Below, piece by piece: positions 13,467-22,914 of a stretch of DNA of 64,000 nt. Location of the stretch: NCBI GenBank assembly GCA_963695445.1, contig CAVOGV010000020.1:1-64000 (forward strand), in the 5' to 3' direction. Source of the stretch: Thiohalocapsa sp963695445 (GTDB lineage: Bacteria; Pseudomonadota; Gammaproteobacteria; Chromatiales; Chromatiaceae). The first letter of the stretch is position 1. Every line of letters starts with the position of its first letter. A model generated the notes under the pieces. The model saw only the letters and a program-made list of their open reading frames with translations, had not been told where the DNA came from and searched no databases. A program made the position numbers and the translations under genes.

Positions 13467-14543
13467 GTTAGCGACTCCAACGGCTCAAAGCCGCTGCCAG
13501 GCGTCTGCGGTAGCCCGATGCGCCCCTGTTGCGGCATCGGCGCCGGCCCCAGGTCGCGGGCGAGCCAGTCTCCCGTCGCGAGCCCATGGGCAAGCGGGCT
13601 GCCGGTGGCCGCCGCGAGTTGGGCCGTGGCCCAGAGTCCGGCTGCGGACTCGATCAGGCTGGTCAGCACGACCTCCCGTCCCGCGGCCGTTGCCAGACGG
13701 GCCAGGCGCAGGGTCGGCCGCAGTCCGCCGAGCACCCCAGGCTTCAACACCAGCCGTCGCACCGGTAGCCGGGCAGGATCGATGGGTTGCGGTCGTCGCG
13801 GCAGGGACTCGTCCAGGGCGATGGCGAAGGTCGCGCGCGCCTGTAGCTGACCGAGCGCGGCATCGTCCGGGTCTCGTAGCGGTTCTTCGACGCAGTCGAT
13901 GGGCAGGCCCGCGAGGCGCTCGATGACGGCAGCGGCCGTGTCTCCGTCCCAGGCGCCGTTGGCATCGAGCCGCAGGACGGCTCCGCTCGTCAGAGCTTGC
14001 GCCGCGGCCAGGATGCGCGGTAGCTCCTCGTCGGCTGGGCGGATGCCGACCTTGACCTTGAGGACGCGATAGCCCTGGGAGCAGGCGGTCGACACCTGCT
14101 CTGGCGTCAGCGTCGCGGCAGCACCTAGGGCGGCGTTGACCGCGATGTCGGCGTGGGCATCCGGGTCCAGCAGCCGCCGCAGCGGCAGGCCGCGCTGGCG
14201 AGCCTGTAGGTCGAGCAGCGCGGATTCCACGGCGCAGTCGGCGCTCGGGGCCGGGCTTGGTCCTAAATCGGGTAGGGCGCCGAGGATGCGTTCGACGGGG
14301 TCGTTGTCGGTCAGCGCGTGCACGAACTCGCACCAGTGGCGCAGGCGGCGTTCGGCCGACGCCAGGGTCTCCGTCCCCGCCTCCGGCAGAGGCGCGCAGT
14401 CGCCGTAGCCGTGGATGCCGTTCGGCGCTGGCGATGACCAGCCAGCCGATCCGCTCGCGCTCTTCGCCGCGGGCGCTGAGCCAGGGCCGGCGCAGCGGCA
14501 ATCGATAGGGCTGGATGGTCAGGTCCAGTCCGGTCGCGCGCAT
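13463..14543 (-). CDS. menC: o-Succinylbenzoate synthase, one +1 frameshift
   Basis: From ATG 14543: MRATGLDLTIQPYRLPLRRP, a typical N-terminal capping domain. Near 14430 the frame shifts by +1; the continuation reads NGIHGYGDCAPLPEAGTETL. The enolase-superfamily barrel then carries VLKVKVG (catalytic Lys pair), RLDANGAWD, DCVEEPLRD and LVLKPGVLGG (second catalytic Lys), all in the right order. Reassembled length is about 360 aa. MenC dehydrates SHCHC to o-succinylbenzoate. In this sequence menA reads into it without a stop codon. Confidence 0.88.
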
Positions 14544-15485
14544 GTCGGTCAGGCGCCGAACAACAGGCGCGTCACCCAGCTCGAGCAACAGGCCGACAGC
14601 GTACAGCAGCACCAACAACGCCTGATATTGCGCGGTCTGCCCCAGCACCGGATTCAGCGCCGAACCCTGGGTGCCGCCGAACAGCTTGCCGATCAGCATC
14701 ACGGCCATCGGCAGCGCCAGCAGCACCGGCCAGGTCTGGCCTGGCAGCCCGCCGAGCAGCATCAGCGGGATGGGCAGCAGCAGCAGGCCGGCGTAGACGT
14801 AGCGGGCGGTGGGGCGTTCCAAGACGTGGCATAGGGTGCGCCGGCCGGCGACGCGGTCGGTATCGAAGTCACGATAGTTGTTCAGCAGCAGCACCGCCGC
14901 CGCCGGCAGCCCCAGCGCGATACCGAGGCTGATGGCGCCGGCGGACAGCGATAGCGTTTGCAGATAGTAGGTGCCTGCCACCGCGGCGATACCAAAGAAG
15001 CTGAGCACGTACATCTCGCCCAGGGGGCCGTAGGCGATGGGTTTGGGGCCGCTGGTGTAGGCGTAGCCCGCGGTAATCGCGGCCATGCCCAGCAGCAGGA
15101 TGGGCCAACCGCCGCGCAGCACCAGCAACAGGCCAAGCACGAAGCTGGTCAGAAACACCAGATGCGCGGCGCGTTTCACCTGGGCGCTGGTGAACCAGCC
15201 CTGGGCCGAGGCCCGCGGCGGGCCGACCCGCTCAGGCGTGTCGGTACCGCGCTCGAAGTCGGCGGCGTCATTGTGCAGGTTGGTGCCGATCTGGATACCG
15301 GCCGCCGCCAACAACGTGGCCAGCGCGGTGAAGAACGCGAGCCGATCGCCTCCCGCCACTGCCAGCAGTATGCCGGCGACCACGGGGGTGATCGCCAGCA
15401 GCAACGTGCGTGGTCGCGACGCCGCGATCCAGCGCCCGGCCTGCTCCCGCAGCGCCGATGGATCTGCCGAAATGGAGTCGTTCAT
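14544..15485 (-). CDS. menA: 1,4-Dihydroxy-2-naphthoate polyprenyltransferase (UbiA family)
   Basis: From ATG 15485, about 314 aa with eight or nine hydrophobic segments. The two Asp-rich prenyl-diphosphate/Mg motifs are present: NLHNDAADFERGTDT and NNYRDFDTDRVAGRRTL. MenA attaches the polyprenyl chain to DHNA at the inner membrane to form demethylmenaquinone. Its start lies 3 nt after the menB stop. There is no stop codon between MenA and MenC in this frame, so the two read as one polypeptide (...VVRRLTD-MRATG...). A TGA exists in another frame at 14549-14551, just before the menC ATG, so a small indel near the MenA C-terminus would separate them. I treat them as two genes. Confidence 0.88.
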
Positions 15486-15487
15486 GG

Positions 15488-16339
15488 CTAAGGCCGTCGC
15501 CGGAAGCGGGAGAAGTCGGGTGGTCGCTTCTCCAGAAAGGCATTGCGGCCCTCCTGCGCCTCGTCGGTGGTGTAGAACAGGCCGGTGGCGTTTCCTGCCA
15601 GCTCCTGGATGCCGGCCAAGCCGTCGGTATCCGCGTTGAATGCCGCTTTGAGCACGCGCAGCGCGGTCGGCGACAGGCGCAGCATCTGCCGGCACCAGTC
15701 GACGGTGGTTGTCTCCAGGTCCGCCAGCGGTACTACGGTGTTGACCAGGCCCATGGTCAGCGCCTCCTCCGCATCGTACTGACGGCACAGGAACCAGATC
15801 TCCTTGGCCTTTTTCATGCCGACGGTGCGGGCCATCAGGCCGGCACCGAAGCCAGCGTCGAAACTGCCGACCTTCGGCCCGGTCTGGCCGAAGCGGGCAT
15901 TGTCCGCGGCGATGCTGAGATCGCAGATCAGGTGCAGCACGTGGCCGCCGCCGATGGCGTAGCCCGCCACCATCGCCACCACCGGTTTCGGCAGCGTGCG
16001 GATCTGCCGTTGCAGTTCCAGCACGTTCAGGTGCTCGGTGCCGTCGCCGTCGCGATAGCCGCCGTCGCCGCGGATGCGCTGGTCGCCGCCGGCGCAGAAC
16101 GCCAGGTCACCGGCGCCGGTGAGGATGATCACGCCCACCGCCGGGTCCATGTGCGCATGATGGAAGGCGTCGATCAGTTCCTGCACGGTCTCGGGCCGGA
16201 AGGCGTTGCGCACCTCGGGCCGATTGATGGTGATCTTCGCGATGCCCTCGGCCTGCTGATACAGGATGTCACCGTAGTCGACCCCGGTTGGTGTCTGCCA
16301 CTGGATCGGGTCCGCGTTGCGTGGTTCGTCGGTGCGCAC
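15488..16339 (-). CDS. menB: 1,4-Dihydroxy-2-naphthoyl-CoA synthase
   Basis: About 283 aa from GTG 16339, chosen because NADPIQWQTPTGVDYGDILY aligns with the usual MenB N-terminus; the extension to 16471 runs into the menD end. Crotonase-fold blocks: GIAKITINRPEVRNAFRPET, LAFCAGGDQRIRGDGGY, GYAIGGGHVLHLICDLSIAA and GQTGPKVGSFDAGFGA. MenB closes the second ring using o-succinylbenzoyl-CoA. This is one of the men genes here without a frameshift. The cluster lacks menE, so the CoA ligase must be elsewhere. Confidence 0.93.
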   Translation of the reverse strand: MRTDEPRNADPIQWQTPTGVDYGDILYQQAEGIAKITINRPEVRNAFRPETVQELIDAFHHAHMDPAVGVIILTGAGDLAFCAGGDQRIRGDGGYRDGDGTEHLNVLELQRQIRTLPKPVVAMVAGYAIGGGHVLHLICDLSIAADNARFGQTGPKVGSFDAGFGAGLMARTVGMKKAKEIWFLCRQYDAEEALTMGLVNTVVPLADLETTTVDWCRQMLRLSPTALRVLKAAFNADTDGLAGIQELAGNATGLFYTTDEAQEGRNAFLEKRPPDFSRFRRRP

Positions 16340-16412
16340 GGTTGTCTGGGTACTTTCTGGAGGGGGAAAGCGGTCGATTGTAACCGGGGCAGGCGCGGCA
16401 TGGCAGGGATGG

Positions 16413-18165
16413 TTAGTCGGCTTCGGCCTGGCTCCAGAATTGCGTGTGCACGCGCCGGCTCTGGTCGCCATCCATGCAGACCTCGATCAGTCGGCCGGCC
16501 CGGTCTTGCTGCAGGGCGTCGTCTAGGGCTTGGTCAAATTCCGCGGCATCTTTCACCCGGCGATGCGGCAAGCCGAAGGTTGCGGCCAGGGCGCCGAAAT
16601 CGATCTCCACCGGCGTCCGCCAGAGTTCCGTGAAGCCTGGCCTGCCGTGCTGCGGTAGATAGTCGAAGATGCGCCCGCCGTGGTTGTTGATGACGATGAC
16701 GGGGCGTTGCAGGCGTGCGCTCAGCAGCAGTCCGCTGAGATCGTGGCACAGGGACAGGTCGCCAAGCAGCGCCCAGGTCGGCCGATTGCCATCGTGAAGG
16801 CCGGCGTGGTTGAGCCCCGCGAGCGTGGAGAGTTGGCCGTCGATACCACTGACGCCGCGATTACAGAACAGGGTCAGCGGGGCGGTGCGGGTACCGGACC
16901 AGGTGTCGAACTGCCGGATGGGCATGGAGTTGGCGCAGAGCAGGGCCTCGCCGGCGGGGATGCGGGCCATGAGCGTACGCACAATGTGCCCTTCGCACCA
17001 GGGGGATTCCGCCAGGTGCCGACTCGCGCGCTCGGCGACTGCGGCGGTCCGCGGCCAGCCAGTCGTCGCGCCAGCGGTGATCGATGGGGTCTTGATCGGT
17101 GCCTGCCAGGGCCGTGCACGCGGCGGTGGGTGTGAGGCAGTGCCGTTGCACCAGGTCGTGGCTCGGGTCTGACCAACCCCCGGCCGGGTCCACGAGGATG
17201 CTCGGGATGCCATCGAGCCACTGCCCCAGCCGTTTGGAGACCGGCGTGCGCCCGAAGCGCAGCACCCAGTCCGGGCGCAGCGCGCCGGCGAGCTTGGCGT
17301 TGCGCAGCAGGGTGTCGTAGCCGCTGACAAATCCGGCAGAGTCGGGGCCGAAGCGCAGTCCGGACAGTGGATCGGCGAGCACCGGAAGACCGAGCTGGTG
17401 TGCGCAGCGGCTCAGCGCAGCGCTGAAATCATCGTCGAAGCGGCCGGGACCGCAAACGATCAGGCCGCGGCCAGCCGGCAATGCGAAGGGTGCTTGCGGA
17501 GGCTGGCCCGGCACGGCATTCGAGCGGCACGGCAGCGGGCTGCCCGGCGCTGGCGCCGTAGCATCTGGCTGACAGTCCCCCGTCGGCAGCAAGGGTTCGT
17601 CGAACGGCAAGTTCAGGTGGACCGGGCCGGGGTTGGGCGCGACGCTGATGCTGCCGGCGCGCAGGCCCAGTGCACGCATGGCCTTGAGCGCCGTCGCATC
17701 ATCCTGCGGCAGACCGGGATCATGCTGTTCACGAACAAAGGCACCGAACAAGCGTGTCTGATCGATGGTTTGGTTGGCGCCCCAGTTCCGCAGCCGCGGT
17801 GGCCGGTCGGCGCTGAGTAGGATCAGCGGCACGCCGGCCTCGCTGGCCTCGATAACGGCCGGATACCAATGCGCCGGGGCGCTGCCCGATGTGGCGAGCA
17901 GCGCCACCGGGCGACCCGAGGCGCGGGCGACCCCGAGGGCAAAGAACGCGGCGCTGCGCTCGTCAAGGATGGGTACGATGTCGACATCGTCACGACGCTG
18001 GGCGGCCAGCACGACCGGTGTCGAGCGTGAGCCGGGTGACAGCACCAGCGTGGTCATCCCGGCCGCGGCGAGGCCGTCGAGCAACGCGTCGCACCAGCGC
18101 AGGTTGAGGCAGCCGGTATCGACGGCATCGCGCCCGTGGCTGCCCGACCGCGGCGGCGTGCTCAT
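16413..18165 (-). CDS. menD: SEPHCHC synthase (ThDP-dependent), one +1 frameshift
   Basis: From ATG 18165: LSPGSRSTPVVLAA, ALLATSGSAPAHWYPAVIEA and LSADRPPRLRNWGANQTIDQ are diagnostic of MenD. Near 17050 the frame shifts by +1; the second frame gives HLAESPWCEGHIVRTLMARI, NRGVSGIDGQLSTLAGL and the ThDP-binding half ALLGDLSLCHDLSG with VIVINNHGGRIFDYLPQ. About 583 aa reassembled, normal for MenD. It joins isochorismate and 2-oxoglutarate. The gap to menF upstream contains three REP-like palindromes. Confidence 0.9.
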
Positions 18166-18233
18166 CCGCCCGAGCTCGGCAGGCTCGTGCGCCGCTGCGG
18201 AAGTTCCCAGACCGTTGGAGCGCCCCGCGGTGC

Positions 18234-18483
18234 TGTGGCAGCGGTTTGCAGCCGCGATAGGGAATGGCAGGCAGCGCCGGCGCATCGCGATTGCAAATCG
18301 CTCCCACGGGGAAGTCTTTGTGGGAGCGGCTGCAGCCGCGATGCCATGTTGCACAGGCGGCGCCGGCGCATTGCGATTGCAAATCGCTCCCACCGGGAGG
18401 CAGGTCACTGTGGGAGCGGCTTGCAGCCGCGATGCGGACTTGCAGGCAGCGCCGGCGCGTCGCGATTGCAAATCGCTCCCACA
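18234..18483. repeat. Three tandem REP-like palindromic units between menF and menD
   Basis: Units at about 18234-18307, 18319-18393 and 18409-18483. Each is a head-to-head pair: TGTGGGAGCGGCTTGCAGCC (inner hairpin GCGGCTTGCAGCCGC) on one side, and GCGATTGCAAATCGCTCCCA on the other, with about 22 bp between them (GCAGGCAGCGCCGGCGC or a variant). The outer arms TGTGGGAG and CTCCCACA are complementary, so each unit is also one long palindrome. A fourth unit lies at 55351-55430. The sequence resembles REP/BIME elements of Pseudomonas and relatives. Placement inside an operon suggests effects on mRNA stability or attenuation; that is inference. Confidence 0.85.
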
Positions 18484-18580
18484 ACCGCCGCGGGTCTCGG
18501 CATGTTCGCCGCGAAGCACGAGGCAAATACGGATCGGCTGCGCGTCTTTCGGCGGATTTCAGGGCGGCTTGCACGATCTG

Positions 18581-19989
18581 TCAGGCGTATTGCAGCGCAG
18601 TGAGCATGGCCTTGAGCTTGGCCTCGGTCTCGTCCCATTCGGAGATGGCATCCGAACCAGCAACGATGCCGCCGCCCGCGTAGAGTTCGGCGCGGTTGGC
18701 GCAGACGCGGGCACAGCGAAGCAGCACCCATAGCTCGCCGGTCAGGTCCGGCTCGACGATGCCGGCGGCGCCGGTGTACCAGCCGCGGTCGAACGGCTCG
18801 CCAATGCGCAGCCACTCGCGCGCCCGATCGCGGGGCTGGCCATTGGTAGCGGGGGTCGGGTGCAGCCGTTCCGCGAGTTGGAACACGTTGGTGCCGAATC
18901 GCGGCACCGCCTCGATCGGGCTCCACAGATGCTGGGCATTGCTCAGCTGCATCACCTGCGGCTGGGCTGGCGTGGCGATGCGGTCGCAGCAGTCGGACAG
19001 CGCCTCCGCGATGGCGTCGATGACGAACTGGTGCTCGCGCAGATTCTTGTCGCTGTTGCGCAGCGCAAGCGTCAATTCGGCGTCGCGCTCGGCGGTCTCG
19101 GCCCGCACCGCGGTGCCGGCGATGGCGTCGACGGTCAGCCGAGTGCCGCGCTGACTGAGCAGGCGCTCCGGCGTAGCGGCGACGAAGCTCTTGCCGTTGC
19201 GCCGCAGGTTGACGATTTGGCAAGACGGGAACAGGCAACCGAGGGCCCCGACCAGGCGGCCGATGTCGAAGCAGCGCGGGCCGGTGACGTCGAGCCGGCG
19301 CGATAGCACCACCTTTTTCAGGTCGCCGTCGGCGATGCGGGCCAGCGCGTCGTCTACCAGCGTCGACCAACCGTCGAAGTCCGGCTCCGCAAAGTCACGC
19401 TCCAGCGACGCCGCCATGAATGGGTTGGGGAAAGGCCGATAGAGATTCGGTACCAGCCGCTCAAGTGCCGCCGTCCAGCCCGCCCGGAGGCGCGCGCGAT
19501 CGGTGGGAAGGGTCGCCGATAGCACCAGCGCGGCGTCACCCTCATGCACGCGCAGGCCGATCTCCGGGACCCAGAAGATCGCATTCGGCAGATGGTCTTC
19601 GACCTGCGGCGCGGCTTCGGCACTGGCCGCGAAGCCGAGCATGGCAAAGGCATCGAAGCCGGTCTCGTCCGGGTCCGCGCGGTGCCAGCGACCGCTCGCG
19701 CTTCGGCAACCGACGCGAGCCATTGCAGCCGATCAGTGCCCTCCGCCTCCCATTCCGCGGCGCAGCCATAGCCGGCGCGTATCTCGGTGCCGTGGCCATG
19801 CAAAAACTGAAACTGCCGCCCGTCAAGCTGAGGCGCGCCAGTGGGTACGCGCGGCAGCGACAGGATCACGGACACCAGCGCGCAGTCGTCGTCGCCGTCG
19901 CGATTGCCACCATCAGGCAGCGGCAACGCGTCCAGCGTCTCGACCAGGCGCGCCTTCAATTGATCCAGAATCTGTGTCGGGGCCAACAT
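18581..19989 (-). CDS. menF: Isochorismate synthase, one frameshift
   Basis: From about 19989: MLAPTQILDQLKARLVETLD and PTGAPQLDGRQFQFLHGHGT. Near 19690 the frame shifts (net -1); the second frame carries the chorismate-binding core: KKVVLSRRLDVTGP, VDAIAGTAVRAETAE, REHQFVIDAIAEALSD, FDRGWYTGAAGIVEP and the signature YAGGGIVAGSDAISEWDETE. Reassembled length is about 469 aa. MenF diverts chorismate to isochorismate and is the first gene of the cluster, so the main promoter should lie upstream of 19989. Confidence 0.88.
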
Positions 19990-20371
19990 GGGTCAGCGGC
20001 AGTGGCCCTGGATTCGGACGGCCGGGCAATTCGGAAAGTGCGTCGGTTGGAGCATGAATTATTCTGGTCGAGATCGGTGGCGTGGCCGCGGTCCCGGGCG
20101 CGGTTCGTCGCGGAAACCGCCGCCGAAGCATTCGCCGGCGAGGCATTGCGGCTCGGATTCTACGGAGTTTGGAGTGCCATCTTAAAATCAGGGTTCCCGC
20201 TCACTCTGAAAAGGGCGCCTTGGAGCGATGCCCCCAATGGCCGCGTCTTCAGCCCCGATGCGCGCGGATAGGCGGGCTTTCCCGATATCGGATTGATGCG
20301 GCGGTGCGCGGTTGCACCGTTCGAGCTTTGCCCGCGCCTTTTTCCGACCTACCCTCCCTGAAATCCGCGGG
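19990..20371. other. Intergenic region upstream of menF
   Basis: No convincing gene. It should contain the men promoter on the minus strand; an AT-rich patch (AATAATTC on the minus strand, near 20060) could be part of a -10 region, but I cannot identify a matching -35 with confidence. The downstream end of the alpha/beta hydrolase gene also falls here. Confidence 0.4.
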
Positions 20372-21315
20372 TCAGGCGCCGAGCGTGCCCGCCTCGACCT
20401 GCGCCCAGAAATTATCGATGGCCTGGATGCTCAGTGTTGGGCGCTCCCACTGCGGGATGCCGAGGGTCGGCTCGATGCGCACCGCTTGCCAGTTGGGCAG
20501 CTTACCCACGACTTCTGGCATGCGGTCAAAAGACACGTTGGCGTCGCGATCGTAGAGCACCAGCACCGGCAGCTTGAGTTTGCCGTAGATGATCTGGGTG
20601 GCGTTGGGCGTGAACAGCTGGCCCGACAGGAAATAATAGGGTGCGTGCCGCGCGCCGGGCTGGTGCGACGTGGCATAGGCGTAGTCGATCATTTCCTCGG
20701 GCGGCTCGCCGACATAGCTCTTGCGCATGAAATAACGGATGCCGGCGCGCTTGGTCAGCAGCCGGTAAACGCCTTCGCCGAAGCCCGGAAGGGTAAAGAT
20801 GCGATGCAGTCGCCGGCCGGTCTTGCCCGACGGCAGGCGGCGCTTGCTAAAACCGGTGGGGGAGAGCAGCGTGAGTGTCGTGAAGCGTTCCGGCGCCACT
20901 AGCGCAGCGCGGCCCGCGAACTCGCAGCTCAGTGAGAAGGCGATGACGTCCGCCGGCTCCTTGACGATGTTGGTCAGGAACGCGGCGATGGCGTTCGCAT
21001 AGAGTTCGGGGAGTATTTTCGGTCGCTGCGGTCGGAGAAGCCGAAGCCGGGCAGATCCATCGCGTAGACGCGACGCGTGCCCCGGTAATGATCGAACAGC
21101 GGCTTCATCTCGAACACGCTTGGCGCGGCGTTGATGCTGTGCAACAGGACCAGCGGCCGCGTGCCTTCCGGCCCATCGGCGTAATAGCTGATCTCTTTCA
21201 GATGCATGGTCGAGAAGGTGTCGCGGGGGGCATCAACCGCGGGCGGCAGGGTGACCGAACCCTGGGTTGCGGTGCCGGTCGTGGCGTGCGCAACGGCATC
21301 GGTTTGGCGATTCAT
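20372..21315 (-). CDS. Alpha/beta-fold hydrolase, one frameshift
   Basis: The first part (from 21315) has GTRPLVLLHSINAAPSVFEM and YAMDLPGFGFSDRSDRKYSP. Near 21010 one C appears to be missing from a C-run (TACTCCCCGAAC); restoring it gives YSPELYANAIAAFLTNIVKE and then the second frame with VIAFSLSCEFAGRAALVAPE (elbow Ser), VLVLYDRDANVSFDRMPEVV and a C-terminus where the usual catalytic His is not obvious (PTLGIPQWERP). About 314 aa. The putative nucleophile motif is FSLSCE rather than GxSxG, so catalysis should be treated with care. The substrate is unknown. Confidence 0.7.
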
Positions 21316-21431
21316 AAGGCTATCCTCAGCTCGGTCGGCGATGGGCCGCCGGGCATTTGAAACTGTGGGTTTGTCGGCCGGTGTCTGCCCGGTGTGCGCA
21401 TCGACATCAGCGGCCGCTCTGTTCGGATCGA

Positions 21432-22022
21432 TTACCGCTCGACGTCCACCAGCACCTCGTTGCGGCGCAGAAACCCCGGTACGAACGGGGCATTGTAACG
21501 CGCGAAGATCGGCGCGCCGACCGGCATCAGCCGTTCCTGCTGCAACGCCTCGAGCAGTGCTTGCTCGTTGTCGCGGTATTTTTGTTCGCCCCAGCCACCG
21601 CTGTAGCGGCGCGCCGCCACCAGCCGGGCCGGAATCTGGCGCAGCGTCACCCCCTCGTCCATTGGCTGGGGCAGCATCTGCAACACGTATTCCTTTGGCA
21701 TGACGAACTGGAACAGCCAGGTGTCGTCGTTGCCGTCGGTGATCCGCTGCTGATTGACGGGGGCCGTCATCGGTAGGTTGCGCTCACCTTGGTTGCCCCC
21801 CTGGATGTAGCTCACCAGGCTGCGGAAGGCGCGGCCGCTGGCCTCGTCGAAGTCACCGTCGACGCGGGTCTCGGCGACCAGGAACGGCTTGTACGCCCGC
21901 AACTCGAAGGCGTCGGTTTGCTCGATCACCTCGTACTCGGGCTCGTCCAGCGACATCAGGGCAACCGCGAACAGCGCCAGCGGAATCAGCAACGCGACGA
22001 TCACGAGCGTCTTTCGTTTCAA
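21432..22022 (-). CDS. SOUL family heme-binding protein, membrane-anchored
   Basis: About 196 aa from TTG 22022 (an upstream ATG at 22067 is the alternative). One N-terminal membrane or signal segment (KTLVIVALLIPLALFAVALM), then EYEVIEQTDAFELRAYKPFL, the typical start of SOUL/HBP domains, and GERNLPMTAPVNQQRITDGN followed by YVLQMLPQPMDEGVTLRQIP. SOUL proteins bind heme or related tetrapyrroles. It lies divergent to a diheme cytochrome c, which fits a heme-related neighbourhood but does not prove one. Confidence 0.88.
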   Translation of the reverse strand: MKRKTLVIVALLIPLALFAVALMSLDEPEYEVIEQTDAFELRAYKPFLVAETRVDGDFDEASGRAFRSLVSYIQGGNQGERNLPMTAPVNQQRITDGNDDTWLFQFVMPKEYVLQMLPQPMDEGVTLRQIPARLVAARRYSGGWGEQKYRDNEQALLEALQQERLMPVGAPIFARYNAPFVPGFLRRNEVLVDVER

Positions 22023-22239
22023 ACCTTTCGCCCCTCGGCAAGTGCTCGGCAATGAACCAACGCGCATTCAATCATGGGACGGTCCCCGGCGCGTTGTCGA
22101 TCGTCAAAGGATGCGCAGTCGTGAAGGGCCGCGCCCGCGCTGTTACCATGCAGGGTTAATGCGTACTCCGTACGCCAATGCCCAGCGTCCAAGCGCGGAT
22201 TGCCCGGCCGATGAGAACATCAAAGCAGGTACTCGAGTC

Positions 22240-22914
22240 ATGTTCCGAATGCTGCCAGCGGCGGCCCTATCTCATACCACAGCCGCCGTCGCGCCAATCG
22301 TGCTCGCCTCCGCCGCGTTCGTCGCGGCGCTGAGCTGTGCTGGCGAGGTCTGGGCCGAGGAGGTCACCGGCGACGCCATCTACAAGTATTGCGAGTCCTG
22401 CCACGGCAAGCGCGGGGCCGGTGGCGAGGGCGGCAAGTATCCCCGCATTGCCGGCCTGCCGCAGGTCTATGTCGACAAGCAACTGCATGCCTTCAAGTCC
22501 CAACAGCGCGTCAACAAACCGATGATTCCGATCTTCAAGCATCATCGCTTCGATGCCGAGGTCATCTCCGCGGTGTCCGCGCACATCGCCGATATGCCTC
22601 CGCCGGGGTTGTCGCTGTGGCCTTACGAGGCGGACCCGGATGCGCTCAAGGCGTTTGCCTCGCGCGCCGACTACGCGACCGCCGGTACCGAAGCCTATGC
22701 CGATAAGTGCGCGAGTTGCCACGGTACCGATGGCGGAGGCGTTGCCGACACCGGTGGGCCGCCGCTGATCGATCAGTATCCGGCCTATCTGCGCAAGCAG
22801 ATCGCGGACTTCGCCGATGGCCGGCGCGGCCATGCCGACAGCGAACGCTGCGCGGCCTTAACGCCGGCTGAGGCGGACGCGGTGATTTCGCATCTGGTGG
22901 AGGTGGGCCGATGA
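22240..22914 (+). CDS. Diheme cytochrome c (c4-like), periplasmic
   Basis: 224 aa with a signal peptide (about residues 1-42, ending near EVWAEE). Two CXXCH motifs: CESCH at about residue 52 and CASCH at about residue 157, in two similar domains. The first domain has a Met in NKPMIPIFKHHRFD that can be the distal heme ligand. In the second domain I see no Met at all after CASCH; the usual position reads HADSERCAALTPAEAD, so a Cys or His may replace it. Cytochromes c4 carry electrons to terminal oxidases or act in anoxygenic photosynthesis. The stop overlaps the next gene (ATGA). Confidence 0.9.
   Translation: MFRMLPAAALSHTTAAVAPIVLASAAFVAALSCAGEVWAEEVTGDAIYKYCESCHGKRGAGGEGGKYPRIAGLPQVYVDKQLHAFKSQQRVNKPMIPIFKHHRFDAEVISAVSAHIADMPPPGLSLWPYEADPDALKAFASRADYATAGTEAYADKCASCHGTDGGGVADTGGPPLIDQYPAYLRKQIADFADGRRGHADSERCAALTPAEADAVISHLVEVGR

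Noticed and set aside
18234..18483. CRISPR-like array of repeats
   Set aside because: The units are palindromic, about 74 bp long with unequal gaps, recur singly at 55351, and have no cas genes nearby; they fit REP/BIME elements.
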